Shown here: positions 1 through 6,159 of the stretch, piece by piece
How positions within the stretch are numbered: the stretch's first letter is position 1
How the letters are laid out: the number at the start of each line of letters is the position of its first letter
NCBI GenBank assembly: GCA_020629595.1
Contig: JAHDDA010000081.1
Location: 1-9,439 of the forward strand
Length of the DNA stretch: 9,439 bases
Direction: 5' to 3'
DNA from: Chitinophagales bacterium
GTDB lineage: Bacteria; Bacteroidota; Bacteroidia; Chitinophagales; UBA2359
Translations under genes and position numbers: made by a program
The notes under the pieces: model-generated
What the model was told of the DNA's origin: nothing
Database searches by the model: none
What the model saw: the letters and a program-made list of their open reading frames with translations, nothing else

Positions 1-1296
1 AAAAAAGGTGGCTTACGTTGGTGGGTTGTTGGCTTAGTGGCATTAGCAGCGGTAATCAACTACATCGACAGGCAAGCATTTGGCGTATTGTGGATTGATA
101 TTGCCGACGATTTATTTTCGGATATGACTGCCGATGAGCAAAAGCAAATGTACGGAGCTATTTCGGGTGTTTTCATCTTTGCTTATGCCGCAGGTCAAGC
201 CATTTTTGGTAAAATATTCGATTGGATTGGCACACGAATGGGCTTTGCTTTATCTATCGGGATGTGGTCGTTGGCAACAATGTTACACGCATTTGCAAGA
301 GGCGTAATGAGTTTTTCATTTTTCAGAATATTGCTGGGCGTTTCCGAAGCTGGAAATTGGCCCGGTGCTGCCAAAGCCAATGCAGAATGGTTTCCAACAA
401 AAGAAAGAGCTTTTGCACAAGGAATATTCAATTCAGGAGCTGCCATTGGTGGAATTGTAGCATTCCCAATTATAGGAATGTTATCAGGTATAATGGCTTG
501 GCAAGCAATATTTTTAACTGTTGGTTTAATCGGATTTTTATGGTTAATTCCTTGGTTTTATATTGTAAAATCGCCACCAGAAACACATCCTTGGTTATCA
601 AAAGAAGAAAGAAACTATATACTTTCTGGTCAAGAAAATCAAGATTTAAACGATGACGGAACTTTTGATGATGGTTATAATCCTACAACAGCAGGTTTAT
701 TTGGACATAAAGAAAGTTGGGGCGTTGTAATTGCTTCGGCAGCAATTGATCCAATTTGGTGGTTATTTATCGTTTACATTCCAATTTACCTAAGCGAAGT
801 GTTTGGAATGAATGTAAAAGAAATAGCATTTTCTGGTTGGTTGCCGTATGTAGGAGCAATGTTGGGTGCTTGGTTTGGTGGGCTTTTGGCTCAAAACCGA
901 CTAAGTAATGGCTGGTCTGTAAACAAAACAAGAAAAATGGTCATCACTTTAGGGTGTCTTATTATGATTCCTTGCTTTTTCTTACTAAGAGTCCCAGGAA
1001 CAGCAACCAATGCCGTTATTATTATGGCAGTTTTATTATTCGGTTTTCAAACCGCAATAGGCAATGTTCAAACGCTTCCAAGTGATTTTTTCAGTGGAAA
1101 AATAGTAGGCACATTAGCTGGTTTTGCAGGAATGGCTGCCAAATTGGGAGCATTCGGATTAACGATTTTAGTGCCAATGTTAACTGTTGGAGGAAACTAT
1201 ACCCCAGCTTTTATAACAGGTGGTGTTTTAGCCCTAATTGCTCTGGCAGCAGTATGGATTTTATGTCCTAAAATTGAACCTTTAAAACCAAGATAA
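1..1296 (+). CDS. Hexuronate/sugar-acid MFS transporter, ACS (ExuT-like) family; 5' end cut by window
   Basis: Inner-membrane importer, probably proton-coupled, for a hexuronate or a keto-deoxy sugar acid; substrate inferred from the genes that follow. The frame is open from base 1, so the GTG at 37 is unlikely to be the start: the codons before it read KKGGLRWW, the usual cytoplasmic lead-in to helix 1, and only a few residues are probably missing. Counting from base 1 (431 codons): N-Y-I-D-R-Q at 20-25 ending helix 1; MFS motif-A-like GKIFDWIGTRMG at 70-81; the ACS/ExuT hallmark EAGNWPGAAKA at 116-126 followed by WFPTKERA at 130-137. About twelve hydrophobic segments are visible, split by a long polar central loop near 201-237. 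That loop holds an acidic, EF-hand-like stretch (215-225). It is the first visible gene of an operon with an SDR, KDG kinase and KDPG aldolase. Family call is strong; exact substrate (DEH, KDG, galacturonate or glucuronate) is open. Confidence 0.9.
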   Translation, partial: KKGGLRWWVVGLVALAAVINYIDRQAFGVLWIDIADDLFSDMTADEQKQMYGAISGVFIFAYAAGQAIFGKIFDWIGTRMGFALSIGMWSLATMLHAFARGVMSFSFFRILLGVSEAGNWPGAAKANAEWFPTKERAFAQGIFNSGAAIGGIVAFPIIGMLSGIMAWQAIFLTVGLIGFLWLIPWFYIVKSPPETHPWLSKEERNYILSGQENQDLNDDGTFDDGYNPTTAGLFGHKESWGVVIASAAIDPIWWLFIVYIPIYLSEVFGMNVKEIAFSGWLPYVGAMLGAWFGGLLAQNRLSNGWSVNKTRKMVITLGCLIMIPCFFLLRVPGTATNAVIIMAVLLFGFQTAIGNVQTLPSDFFSGKIVGTLAGFAGMAAKLGAFGLTILVPMLTVGGNYTPAFITGGVLALIALAAVWILCPKIEPLKPR

Positions 1297-1309
1297 AACA
1301 AAGCATATC

Positions 1310-1329
1310 CAAGAGGATTCACTCCCTTG
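1310..1329 (+). repeat. Intercistronic hairpin 1 (transporter-SDR gap)
   Basis: Imperfect inverted repeat in the 81-nt gap between transporter and SDR. Arm CAAGAGGA (1310-1317) pairs with TCCCTTG (1323-1329), with A1314 bulged and a 5-nt TTCAC loop. GAAAT follows instead of a T run, so it is not a standard intrinsic terminator. Its 3' arm plus flank (CTCCCTTGAAA) closely matches that of the hairpin at 2151-2170 (TTCCCTTGAAA). Possible roles: mRNA stabilisation or processing, a degenerate repeat element, or a weak operator. Confidence 0.5.
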
Positions 1330-1377
1330 AAATTTAAAATAAGAAAATAAATTAATTCAAAATATAAATAAGAAAAT

Positions 1378-2139
1378 ATGAGTTCAAACGGAAAAGTTGC
1401 TATTGTAACAGGAGCAACAGCAGGTATTGGTCTTGCAGTAGCACACCGATTAGGTAAAGATGGTTTTACAATAGCCATAAATGGAATTAATCACGATGAA
1501 GGAGCTAAAAGAGTGGAAGAACTTAAAGCGAAAGGAATTGATGCTGAATATTACGGATTTGATGTTACAGATGAAAATGCAGTAACGGAAAATATAAAGA
1601 AAATTGGTGAAAAATACGGTAGAATAGATGTGCTTGTTAATAATGCAGGTGGCTTAGGTGGTCGTTCTCGATTTGAAGAAATGACAACTGAGTTTTACAG
1701 AAAAGTAATGGCATTAAACCTCGATTCTGTATTCTTTGCATCACGTGCGGCAATTCCATATCTAAAGAAAGGAGAAAATGCAACTATAATTAATTACACA
1801 TCAAATGCAGGATGGAATGCTGGTGGACCGGGTGCTGGAATTTACGGAACTTCTAAAGCAGCAGTGCATACTATAACAAGAGCTTTAGCAAAAGATTTGG
1901 CAGAATATGGCATTAGAGTAAATGCAGTTTCACCAGGAACAATTGATACCGATTTCCATATTGGCATTAAATCAACAAAACCAGAAGTATTCCAATCGTG
2001 GGCAAATAATATTATGCTAAAAAGATTAGGTCAGCCAGAAGATGTAGCAGGTGTTGTTTCTTTCTTAGCAAGTAAAGATGCGGCATTCTTGACAGCCGAA
2101 ACCATACAAGTTGGCGGTGGTCAGGCATTGGGCATATAA
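1378..2139 (+). CDS. SDR-family oxidoreductase, probable uronate-pathway keto-reductase (DEH reductase or KduD-like)
   Basis: Classical short-chain dehydrogenase/reductase of 253 residues, the normal length. Rossmann nucleotide motif TGATAGIG lies at 11-18, acidic D62-V63 follows the adenine pocket, NNAG is at 88-91, and the catalytic tetrad is N114, S142, Y156 and K160 (YGTSK). The GG pair near the C-terminus (VGGGQALGI) is typical of FabG/glucose dehydrogenase-like SDRs. No acidic residue stands clearly at the end of strand beta2 (AINGIN), which weakly favours NADP(H). Inferred from context: because KDG kinase and KDPG aldolase follow, the likely step is reduction of 4-deoxy-5-keto-uronate (alginate route) to KDG, or the equivalent KduD reaction (pectin route). 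Sequence alone cannot separate these from a generic 3-oxoacyl reductase-like SDR. ATG follows an A-rich leader without a Shine-Dalgarno. Confidence 0.88.
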   Translation: MSSNGKVAIVTGATAGIGLAVAHRLGKDGFTIAINGINHDEGAKRVEELKAKGIDAEYYGFDVTDENAVTENIKKIGEKYGRIDVLVNNAGGLGGRSRFEEMTTEFYRKVMALNLDSVFFASRAAIPYLKKGENATIINYTSNAGWNAGGPGAGIYGTSKAAVHTITRALAKDLAEYGIRVNAVSPGTIDTDFHIGIKSTKPEVFQSWANNIMLKRLGQPEDVAGVVSFLASKDAAFLTAETIQVGGGQALGI

Positions 2140-2150
2140 TTATTTAATTA

Positions 2151-2170
2151 CAAGGGAACTTGTTCCCTTG
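2151..2170 (+). repeat. Intercistronic hairpin 2: near-perfect 20-bp palindrome
   Basis: CAAGGGAAC (2151-2159) and GTTCCCTTG (2162-2170) are exact reverse complements separated by TT, in the 44-nt gap between the SDR and KDG kinase genes. It starts 11 nt after the SDR stop and ends 13 nt before the kinase ATG. No T run follows, so it is not an intrinsic terminator on the plus strand. A 9+2+9 symmetric site could be a protein-binding operator as easily as an RNA hairpin. Related imperfect copies lie in the gaps before and after. Confidence 0.75.
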
Positions 2171-2183
2171 AAAAATAAATGCT

Positions 2184-3221
2184 ATGAAAAAAATAGTAAC
2201 TTTTGGAGAAATAATGTTGCGTTTAAGTCCACCAGGATTCAAGCGTTTTTCACAAACATACAGCTTTGATGTAGTGTATGGTGGTGGCGAAAGTAATGTT
2301 GCTGTTTCTTTAGCCAATTATGGTTTAAATAGCTATTTCGTTTCCAGAATACCTACTACTGATATTGGCGAATGTGCCGTAATGGAATTAAGAAAAAGAA
2401 ATGTAAATACTCAACATATTTTGCGACAGGGTGAGCGTTTGGGTATTTACTTTTTAGAAACTGGAGCAGTAAGTCGTGGAAGTAAAGTAGTTTATGACCG
2501 TTCTCATTCTGGAATGGCAACTATTGAAAAAGGAATGATTGATTGGGACGAAATTTTTAAAGATGCGGATTGGTTTCATTGGACAGGAATAACGCCAGCT
2601 CTTTCGCAAGGTGCTGCCGATGCTTGTTTGGAAGCCATACAATCTGCGAATAAAAATGGAGTTACTGTTTCAACCGATTTAAACTATCGTAAAAAACTGT
2701 GGAAATATGGTAAAAGTCCAATGGATATTATGCCAGAATTAACCGCTGGTTGCGATGTTATTTTGGGCAATGAAGAAGATGCCGAAAAGCATTTTGGATT
2801 GCACCCCGAAGGAGTGGATGTAACACATGGTGGTTCGGTTGATGGAAAAGCCTACCTTTCTGTTTTGAAACAGTTGCAAAAAATGTTTCCAAGAGCTAAA
2901 AAAGTAATTACCACACTTCGAGGCTCAATTTCGGCTTCGCACAATACTTGGTCGGGCGTGTTGTACGATGGTAAAACATTGTACGAAGCACCAACTTATC
3001 AGATTACCGATATTGTAGATAGAGTAGGAGGGGGCGATAGCTTTATGGCAGGTTTGATTTATGGTTTACTAAGCTATGAGGGCGATGACCAAAAAGCACT
3101 AAACTTTGCTGTTGCGGCTTCTTGTTTAAAACACACTATTAAAGGTGATGCTAATTTAGTGACAGTTGCTGAAGTAGAAAAATTAATGTCGGGAGATGCT
3201 AGTGGGCGAGTTTCACGATAA
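2184..3221 (+). CDS. kdgK: 2-keto-3-deoxygluconate kinase (PfkB/ribokinase family)
   Basis: Cytoplasmic sugar kinase that makes KDPG from KDG and ATP. It has 345 residues, usual for the family. PfkB substrate-side motif GGGESNVAVSLA at 33-44; the DLNYR segment (D165, N167, R169) is the type of motif that contacts KDG carboxylate/hydroxyls in KDG kinases; NEED at 196-199 suits the Mg/ATP site; second PfkB signature DRVGGGDSFMAG at 279-290 with the anion hole glycines and the catalytic base D285. GGGD in place of the commoner GAGD is, as far as I recall, usual for Bacteroidota KDG kinases, so it is not read as a defect. The gene sits 44 nt after the SDR and 80 nt before KDPG aldolase, which strongly supports KDG over fructose or ribose as substrate. 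Translation starts at an ATG behind AAAAATAAATGCT, without a Shine-Dalgarno. Confidence 0.93.
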   Translation: MKKIVTFGEIMLRLSPPGFKRFSQTYSFDVVYGGGESNVAVSLANYGLNSYFVSRIPTTDIGECAVMELRKRNVNTQHILRQGERLGIYFLETGAVSRGSKVVYDRSHSGMATIEKGMIDWDEIFKDADWFHWTGITPALSQGAADACLEAIQSANKNGVTVSTDLNYRKKLWKYGKSPMDIMPELTAGCDVILGNEEDAEKHFGLHPEGVDVTHGGSVDGKAYLSVLKQLQKMFPRAKKVITTLRGSISASHNTWSGVLYDGKTLYEAPTYQITDIVDRVGGGDSFMAGLIYGLLSYEGDDQKALNFAVAASCLKHTIKGDANLVTVAEVEKLMSGDASGRVSR

Positions 3222-3250
3222 AAAATTTATGGGGAAAATTAGAAGGAATG

Positions 3251-3281
3251 AGGAAAAGGGACACCTTGTTCCTTTTTCCCT
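3251..3281 (+). repeat. Intercistronic hairpin 3 (kinase-aldolase gap)
   Basis: Imperfect inverted repeat. Left arm AGGAAAAGGGAC (3251-3262) pairs with right arm GTTCCTTTTTCCCT (3268-3281) using about 12 pairs with two bulges and one G-T wobble; loop ACCTT. It shares CTTGTTCC with hairpin 2 (2159-2166 and 3265-3272). The downstream sequence is TGTAACC, not a T run. It overlaps the region that would encode an N-terminal extension if the aldolase were started at 3248, which argues that this stretch is untranslated leader. Confidence 0.55.
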
Positions 3282-3301
3282 GTAACCTATACCTAAAAAA
3301 T

Positions 3302-3964
3302 ATGGATAGAATTAAAGTAGCATTATTAATGGAAGAACAAGGCTTAGTTCCTTTGTTTTTTCATTCAGATATAGAGATTTGTAAAAAAGTAGTGAAAGCT
3401 GTTTACGATGGTGGTTCACGCTTATTAGAGTTTACCAATAGAGGCGTTTTTGCTCACGAAATTTTTTCAGAATTGAGTAAATATGTTCGTAAAGAATTAC
3501 CTGAAATGGCATTGGGAGTAGGCTCTGTAACCGATGCGGCAACTGCTTCTTTATATATGCAATGTGGAGCATCGTTTATAGTAACACCTTGTATGCGTGA
3601 AGATATTGCAGTAGTTTGTAATAGAAGAAAAGTAATGTTTGCTCCTGGTTGTGGCTCGCTTACCGAAATTGGTAAAGCAGAAGAATTGGGCTGCGAAGTT
3701 GTAAAGTTATTTCCTGGAAGTGTTTATGGACCTAAATTTATTAAATCAATTAAAGGACCACAACCTTGGACTAAAATTATGCCCACAGGTGGTGTTTCTC
3801 CTACCGAAGAAAACCTAAAATCTTGGTTTGATGCTGGAGCTGTTTGTGTAGGAATGGGTTCAAAACTTATTTCAAAAGAATTGGTTAAAAATGAGCAGTT
3901 TGTCGAATTGAGTGAACTAACGAAAAAAACTTTGGCATTAATTTCAGATTTAAGAAACGGATAA
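3302..3964 (+). CDS. eda: 2-keto-3-deoxy-6-phosphogluconate aldolase (class I, KDPG/KHG family)
   Basis: Cleaves KDPG to pyruvate and glyceraldehyde-3-phosphate, the last step of the uronate branch. With the ATG at 3302 the protein is 220 residues, the normal family size. The TIM-barrel motifs are in order: general base E43 in LLEFTNRG (41-48), GVGSVTD at 72-78, TP at 95-96, the Schiff-base lysine K135 in VVKLFPGS, and the phosphate-binding PTGGVS at 161-166. An in-frame ATG at 3248 would add 18 residues (rich in basic and hydrophobic residues) encoded by hairpin 3, so 3302 is preferred; AAAAAAT precedes it, like the other starts here. It closes the transporter-SDR-kinase-aldolase operon and runs convergently into a histidine kinase gene across only 88 nt, in which I find no convincing terminator. 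Confidence 0.93.
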   Translation: MDRIKVALLMEEQGLVPLFFHSDIEICKKVVKAVYDGGSRLLEFTNRGVFAHEIFSELSKYVRKELPEMALGVGSVTDAATASLYMQCGASFIVTPCMREDIAVVCNRRKVMFAPGCGSLTEIGKAEELGCEVVKLFPGSVYGPKFIKSIKGPQPWTKIMPTGGVSPTEENLKSWFDAGAVCVGMGSKLISKELVKNEQFVELSELTKKTLALISDLRNG

Positions 3965-4052
3965 TTGGATAATATTCACTCTGTTTTAAAAATGAAATTG
4001 TATATTTTATTGATCTATTGTTTACATTTTTTAAAGCTAAAACTAAGAATTG

Positions 4053-5111
4053 TTAAACTTTTTCCAAAGTAAATCCAAAAGTAGAACCCAAGCTCAAAGT
4101 ACTGCGTACATTAATTCGTTGTTTATGAGCTTCAATAATGTGTTTAACAATTGCTAAGCCCAAACCTGTTCCTCCTTCGTTTCGTGATCTACTTTTGTCT
4201 ATACGGTAAAAGCGTTCAAATAAACGAGGAAGATGTTTTTGAGCAATGCCAACTCCATTGTCGCTAACTTCTATCAAAACACGTTCATCCATATCATAAA
4301 ATCCAATTTTGGTGTTTCCATTTTGTTTACCATACTTAATTGAATTTCCTACTAAATTTTCTAAAACGTGTCTAATTTTTTCCCTATCTGCGTTTACAAT
4401 AAAATTAGTTTCACAACCTTCCTTTATGCCTAGTTCTATATTTTTAGATTTTGATGAAAGTTCTAAGGTTTCAAATACTTCTTTTGCTAGTTGAAGAATG
4501 TCAAAATTTTCAAATTGAAGCTCTACAATATTGTTTTCAAGTTTATTTATGGTTTGTAAATCATCAATTAAAGCAATAAGCCTTTCGGTATTCTTAGCTG
4601 CCTTGTTTAAATATTTATAATTAATATTGGAGTCTGTTAATCCACCGTCTAATAAGGTTTCTAAATATCCTTGAATATTAAAAACAGGAGTTCTTAACTC
4701 ATGCGATACATTACCTAAATAATCTTTTCTAAATGCTTCCATTGCTTTTAATTGGGCTATCTCAGATTCCTTATTTTCTGCCCACTCAAATACTTCAATT
4801 TCAGCTTCTTCTATTGGGTTTTTTTGTGATCTAATATTTTGTTTTAATAAATTTTTAGATTTCTTATTTGATTTACTCTCGTTTATTGTTTTATAAATAA
4901 TTTTAATTTTCCGATAAATAAAATAGTCTATAAAAAAATAAAAAACAGTTAGGCTTAGTATAAATACTAAAACTACAGTTGAAAGAATAAATCTTGGATT
5001 ATACAATTCTTTAGCAAAAACTTCAGCAATTAAAAAAATTCCAAGCAATGCTCCTGTTACAATACAAGAACAAAAAAATGCAATTTGAAGTGGTGTATAA
5101 TTTTTTTGCAT
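4053..5111 (-). CDS. PhoR-like sensor histidine kinase
   Basis: Membrane histidine kinase of 352 residues, partner of the response regulator encoded upstream on the same strand. Two transmembrane segments (about 9-30 and 41-64) are joined by an outside loop of only ~10 residues. A charged linker with probable helical/coiled-coil character follows (about 65-125), without a recognisable PAS or clear HAMP domain. The catalytic core is complete: H-box SHELRTP with H137, N-box ENLVGNSIKYG (N252, N256), G1 box DNGVG at 284-288, F-box LFERFYR near 297-303, and G2 box GGTGLGLA at 313-320. It autophosphorylates H137 and should pass phosphate to D53 of the regulator. With so little extracellular domain, the signal is likely taken from the membrane, from inside, or through a partner protein. 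PhoR-like by architecture and by a nearby PiT-like gene; phosphate sensing itself is inference. Confidence 0.92.
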   Translation of the reverse strand: MQKNYTPLQIAFFCSCIVTGALLGIFLIAEVFAKELYNPRFILSTVVLVFILSLTVFYFFIDYFIYRKIKIIYKTINESKSNKKSKNLLKQNIRSQKNPIEEAEIEVFEWAENKESEIAQLKAMEAFRKDYLGNVSHELRTPVFNIQGYLETLLDGGLTDSNINYKYLNKAAKNTERLIALIDDLQTINKLENNIVELQFENFDILQLAKEVFETLELSSKSKNIELGIKEGCETNFIVNADREKIRHVLENLVGNSIKYGKQNGNTKIGFYDMDERVLIEVSDNGVGIAQKHLPRLFERFYRIDKSRSRNEGGTGLGLAIVKHIIEAHKQRINVRSTLSLGSTFGFTLEKV

Positions 5112-5301
5112 TTTAATCTATTGTTTTAACATTAGGATTTTTCAAATGAATAGAGTTTAAGGTAAAGTTGTAATAAACTTACTTTCAATCTATTTCATCT
5201 CTATCAGGTTCTTAGTGCTTGTAGTTCAAAATTTTAAAAGTACTGATTTATAAAAGTTTTTTATTATATGAAAGAAATCAAAAGACAAAAGTCAATTATA
5301 C
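5112..5301 (-). other. 190-bp gap between response regulator and kinase; no gene seen
   Basis: AT-rich spacer between the regulator stop and the kinase ATG on the minus strand. All frames are short and unconvincing, no tRNA-like or long hairpin structure is evident, and no TAnnTTTG box is clear. Reading the minus strand, TTTTG tracts about 17 nt upstream of a TATAAT-like stretch (about 5261-5266) are at best a weak candidate promoter. Cognate regulator-kinase genes usually overlap or sit a few bases apart, so the kinase may have its own promoter or a leader. Confidence 0.4.
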
Positions 5302-5976
5302 TTAATAGTTAAATTTATATCCAATACCCTTTAATGTTTTGATATAGTCATTACCTATTTTTTCTCTAATTTTTCTTATGTGTACATCAATGGTTCTTTC
5401 ACCTACAATTAGGTCAGTACCCCAAACTTGAACAAATATTTCTTGCCTTGTAAAAACCTTTGCAGGCTTTGAAGCTAATAAAACTAATACTTCGTATTCT
5501 TTTTTTGCCAAACTAATTGGTTTGCCATTCATTTTAACTGCAATGTTACCAGTATCAATTGTTAAATCGCCGTAAGTAAGTACATCAATATTTTCAAGAT
5601 TACTATCTTTTCTACGTAAAAGAGCTTTAACTCTACTAACTAATACTCTGGGTCTTACTGGTTTAGTAATATAATCATCTCCTCCAACATCAAATCCAGC
5701 AATTTGCGAGTAATCTTCAGTTCTTGCAGTTAAAAAAGCAATAATAGTTCTACTAAATTTTTTTCTACTTCTTAGTTCTCTGCATACTTCAATACCATCA
5801 ATTTCTGGCATCATAATATCTAAAAGAATTAAATCTGGATTTTCCTTTTCAGCCAACTCAATGGCATTTGAACCATTTGATGCTGTAGAAACAATAAAAC
5901 CTTCTTTTTTTAAATTATATTCTAAAAACTCTAAAATATCTGGTTCGTCGTCTGCTACTAAAATTTTGTGTTTCAT
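5302..5976 (-). CDS. OmpR/PhoB-family response regulator
   Basis: Two-domain DNA-binding response regulator of 224 residues. Receiver domain at about 3-120: acidic pocket D9-D10-E11, phospho-acceptor D53 in LLLDIMMP, conserved T83 (LTAR) and K105 in TKP. Winged-helix DNA-binding domain at about 131-224: LAKKEYEVL (156-164), recognition-helix region ERTIDVHIRKIREKI (193-207) and the wing GIGYKF at 217-222. Phosphorylated by the downstream kinase, it should bind direct-repeat sites as a dimer. Plausible targets are its own promoter and the divergently transcribed PiT-like gene, whose start is 183 bp away, though I could not identify a clear repeated operator in that gap. PhoB-like by family; the regulon is inferred. 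Confidence 0.94.
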   Translation of the reverse strand: MKHKILVADDEPDILEFLEYNLKKEGFIVSTASNGSNAIELAEKENPDLILLDIMMPEIDGIEVCRELRSRKKFSRTIIAFLTARTEDYSQIAGFDVGGDDYITKPVRPRVLVSRVKALLRRKDSNLENIDVLTYGDLTIDTGNIAVKMNGKPISLAKKEYEVLVLLASKPAKVFTRQEIFVQVWGTDLIVGERTIDVHIRKIREKIGNDYIKTLKGIGYKFNY

Positions 5977-6125
5977 TTTAATTATAATGAATGTATTTGT
6001 AAAAATAGATAAATTTAAAGGGAATTGTAGGTATCTATCTAAAATAGCTCAATATTCATTTAAAATTTATGTACAATTAATAAATTGATAATCCAAGCAT
6101 TAAAGACTTAACAAGCTAATAAAAT

Positions 6126-6133
6126 TAGATTTG
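6126..6133 (+). promoter_or_regulatory. Bacteroidota-type -7 promoter box
   Basis: TAGATTTG at 6126-6133 matches the TAnnTTTG consensus of the primary sigma factor in Bacteroidota exactly. It lies 26 nt upstream of the ATG of the PiT-like gene, giving a leader of roughly 20 nt. No good TTG/TTTG -33 element is found at the usual spacing upstream, so the promoter may depend on an activator such as the adjacent response regulator; that dependence is inference. Confidence 0.5.
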
Positions 6134-6159
6134 CACTTTTTAATAGTTATAATTTATTT

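Noticed and set aside
222..656. 144-codon open frame on the plus strand inside the transporter gene
   Set aside because: It lies in another frame of a clear MFS gene, and its translation is Cys/Arg/Asn-rich without motifs; a frame shadow.
1197..1478. 93-codon minus-strand frame spanning the transporter end and SDR start
   Set aside because: It is antisense to two recognisable coding regions and has no family resemblance.
2151..2170. Palindrome read as an intrinsic terminator
   Set aside because: No T tract follows on either strand, and the kinase gene begins 13 nt later in the same operon.
4018..4062. Possible bidirectional terminator between the convergent aldolase and kinase genes
   Set aside because: The only pairing (AAGCTAAAAC with GTTAAACTT) has mismatches and bulges and is A-T dominated; not convincing.
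6023..6078. Inverted 7-mers AATTGTA (6023-6029) and TACAATT (6072-6078) in the divergent promoter region
   Set aside because: Short, A-T rich and 42 nt apart; expected by chance in this composition.
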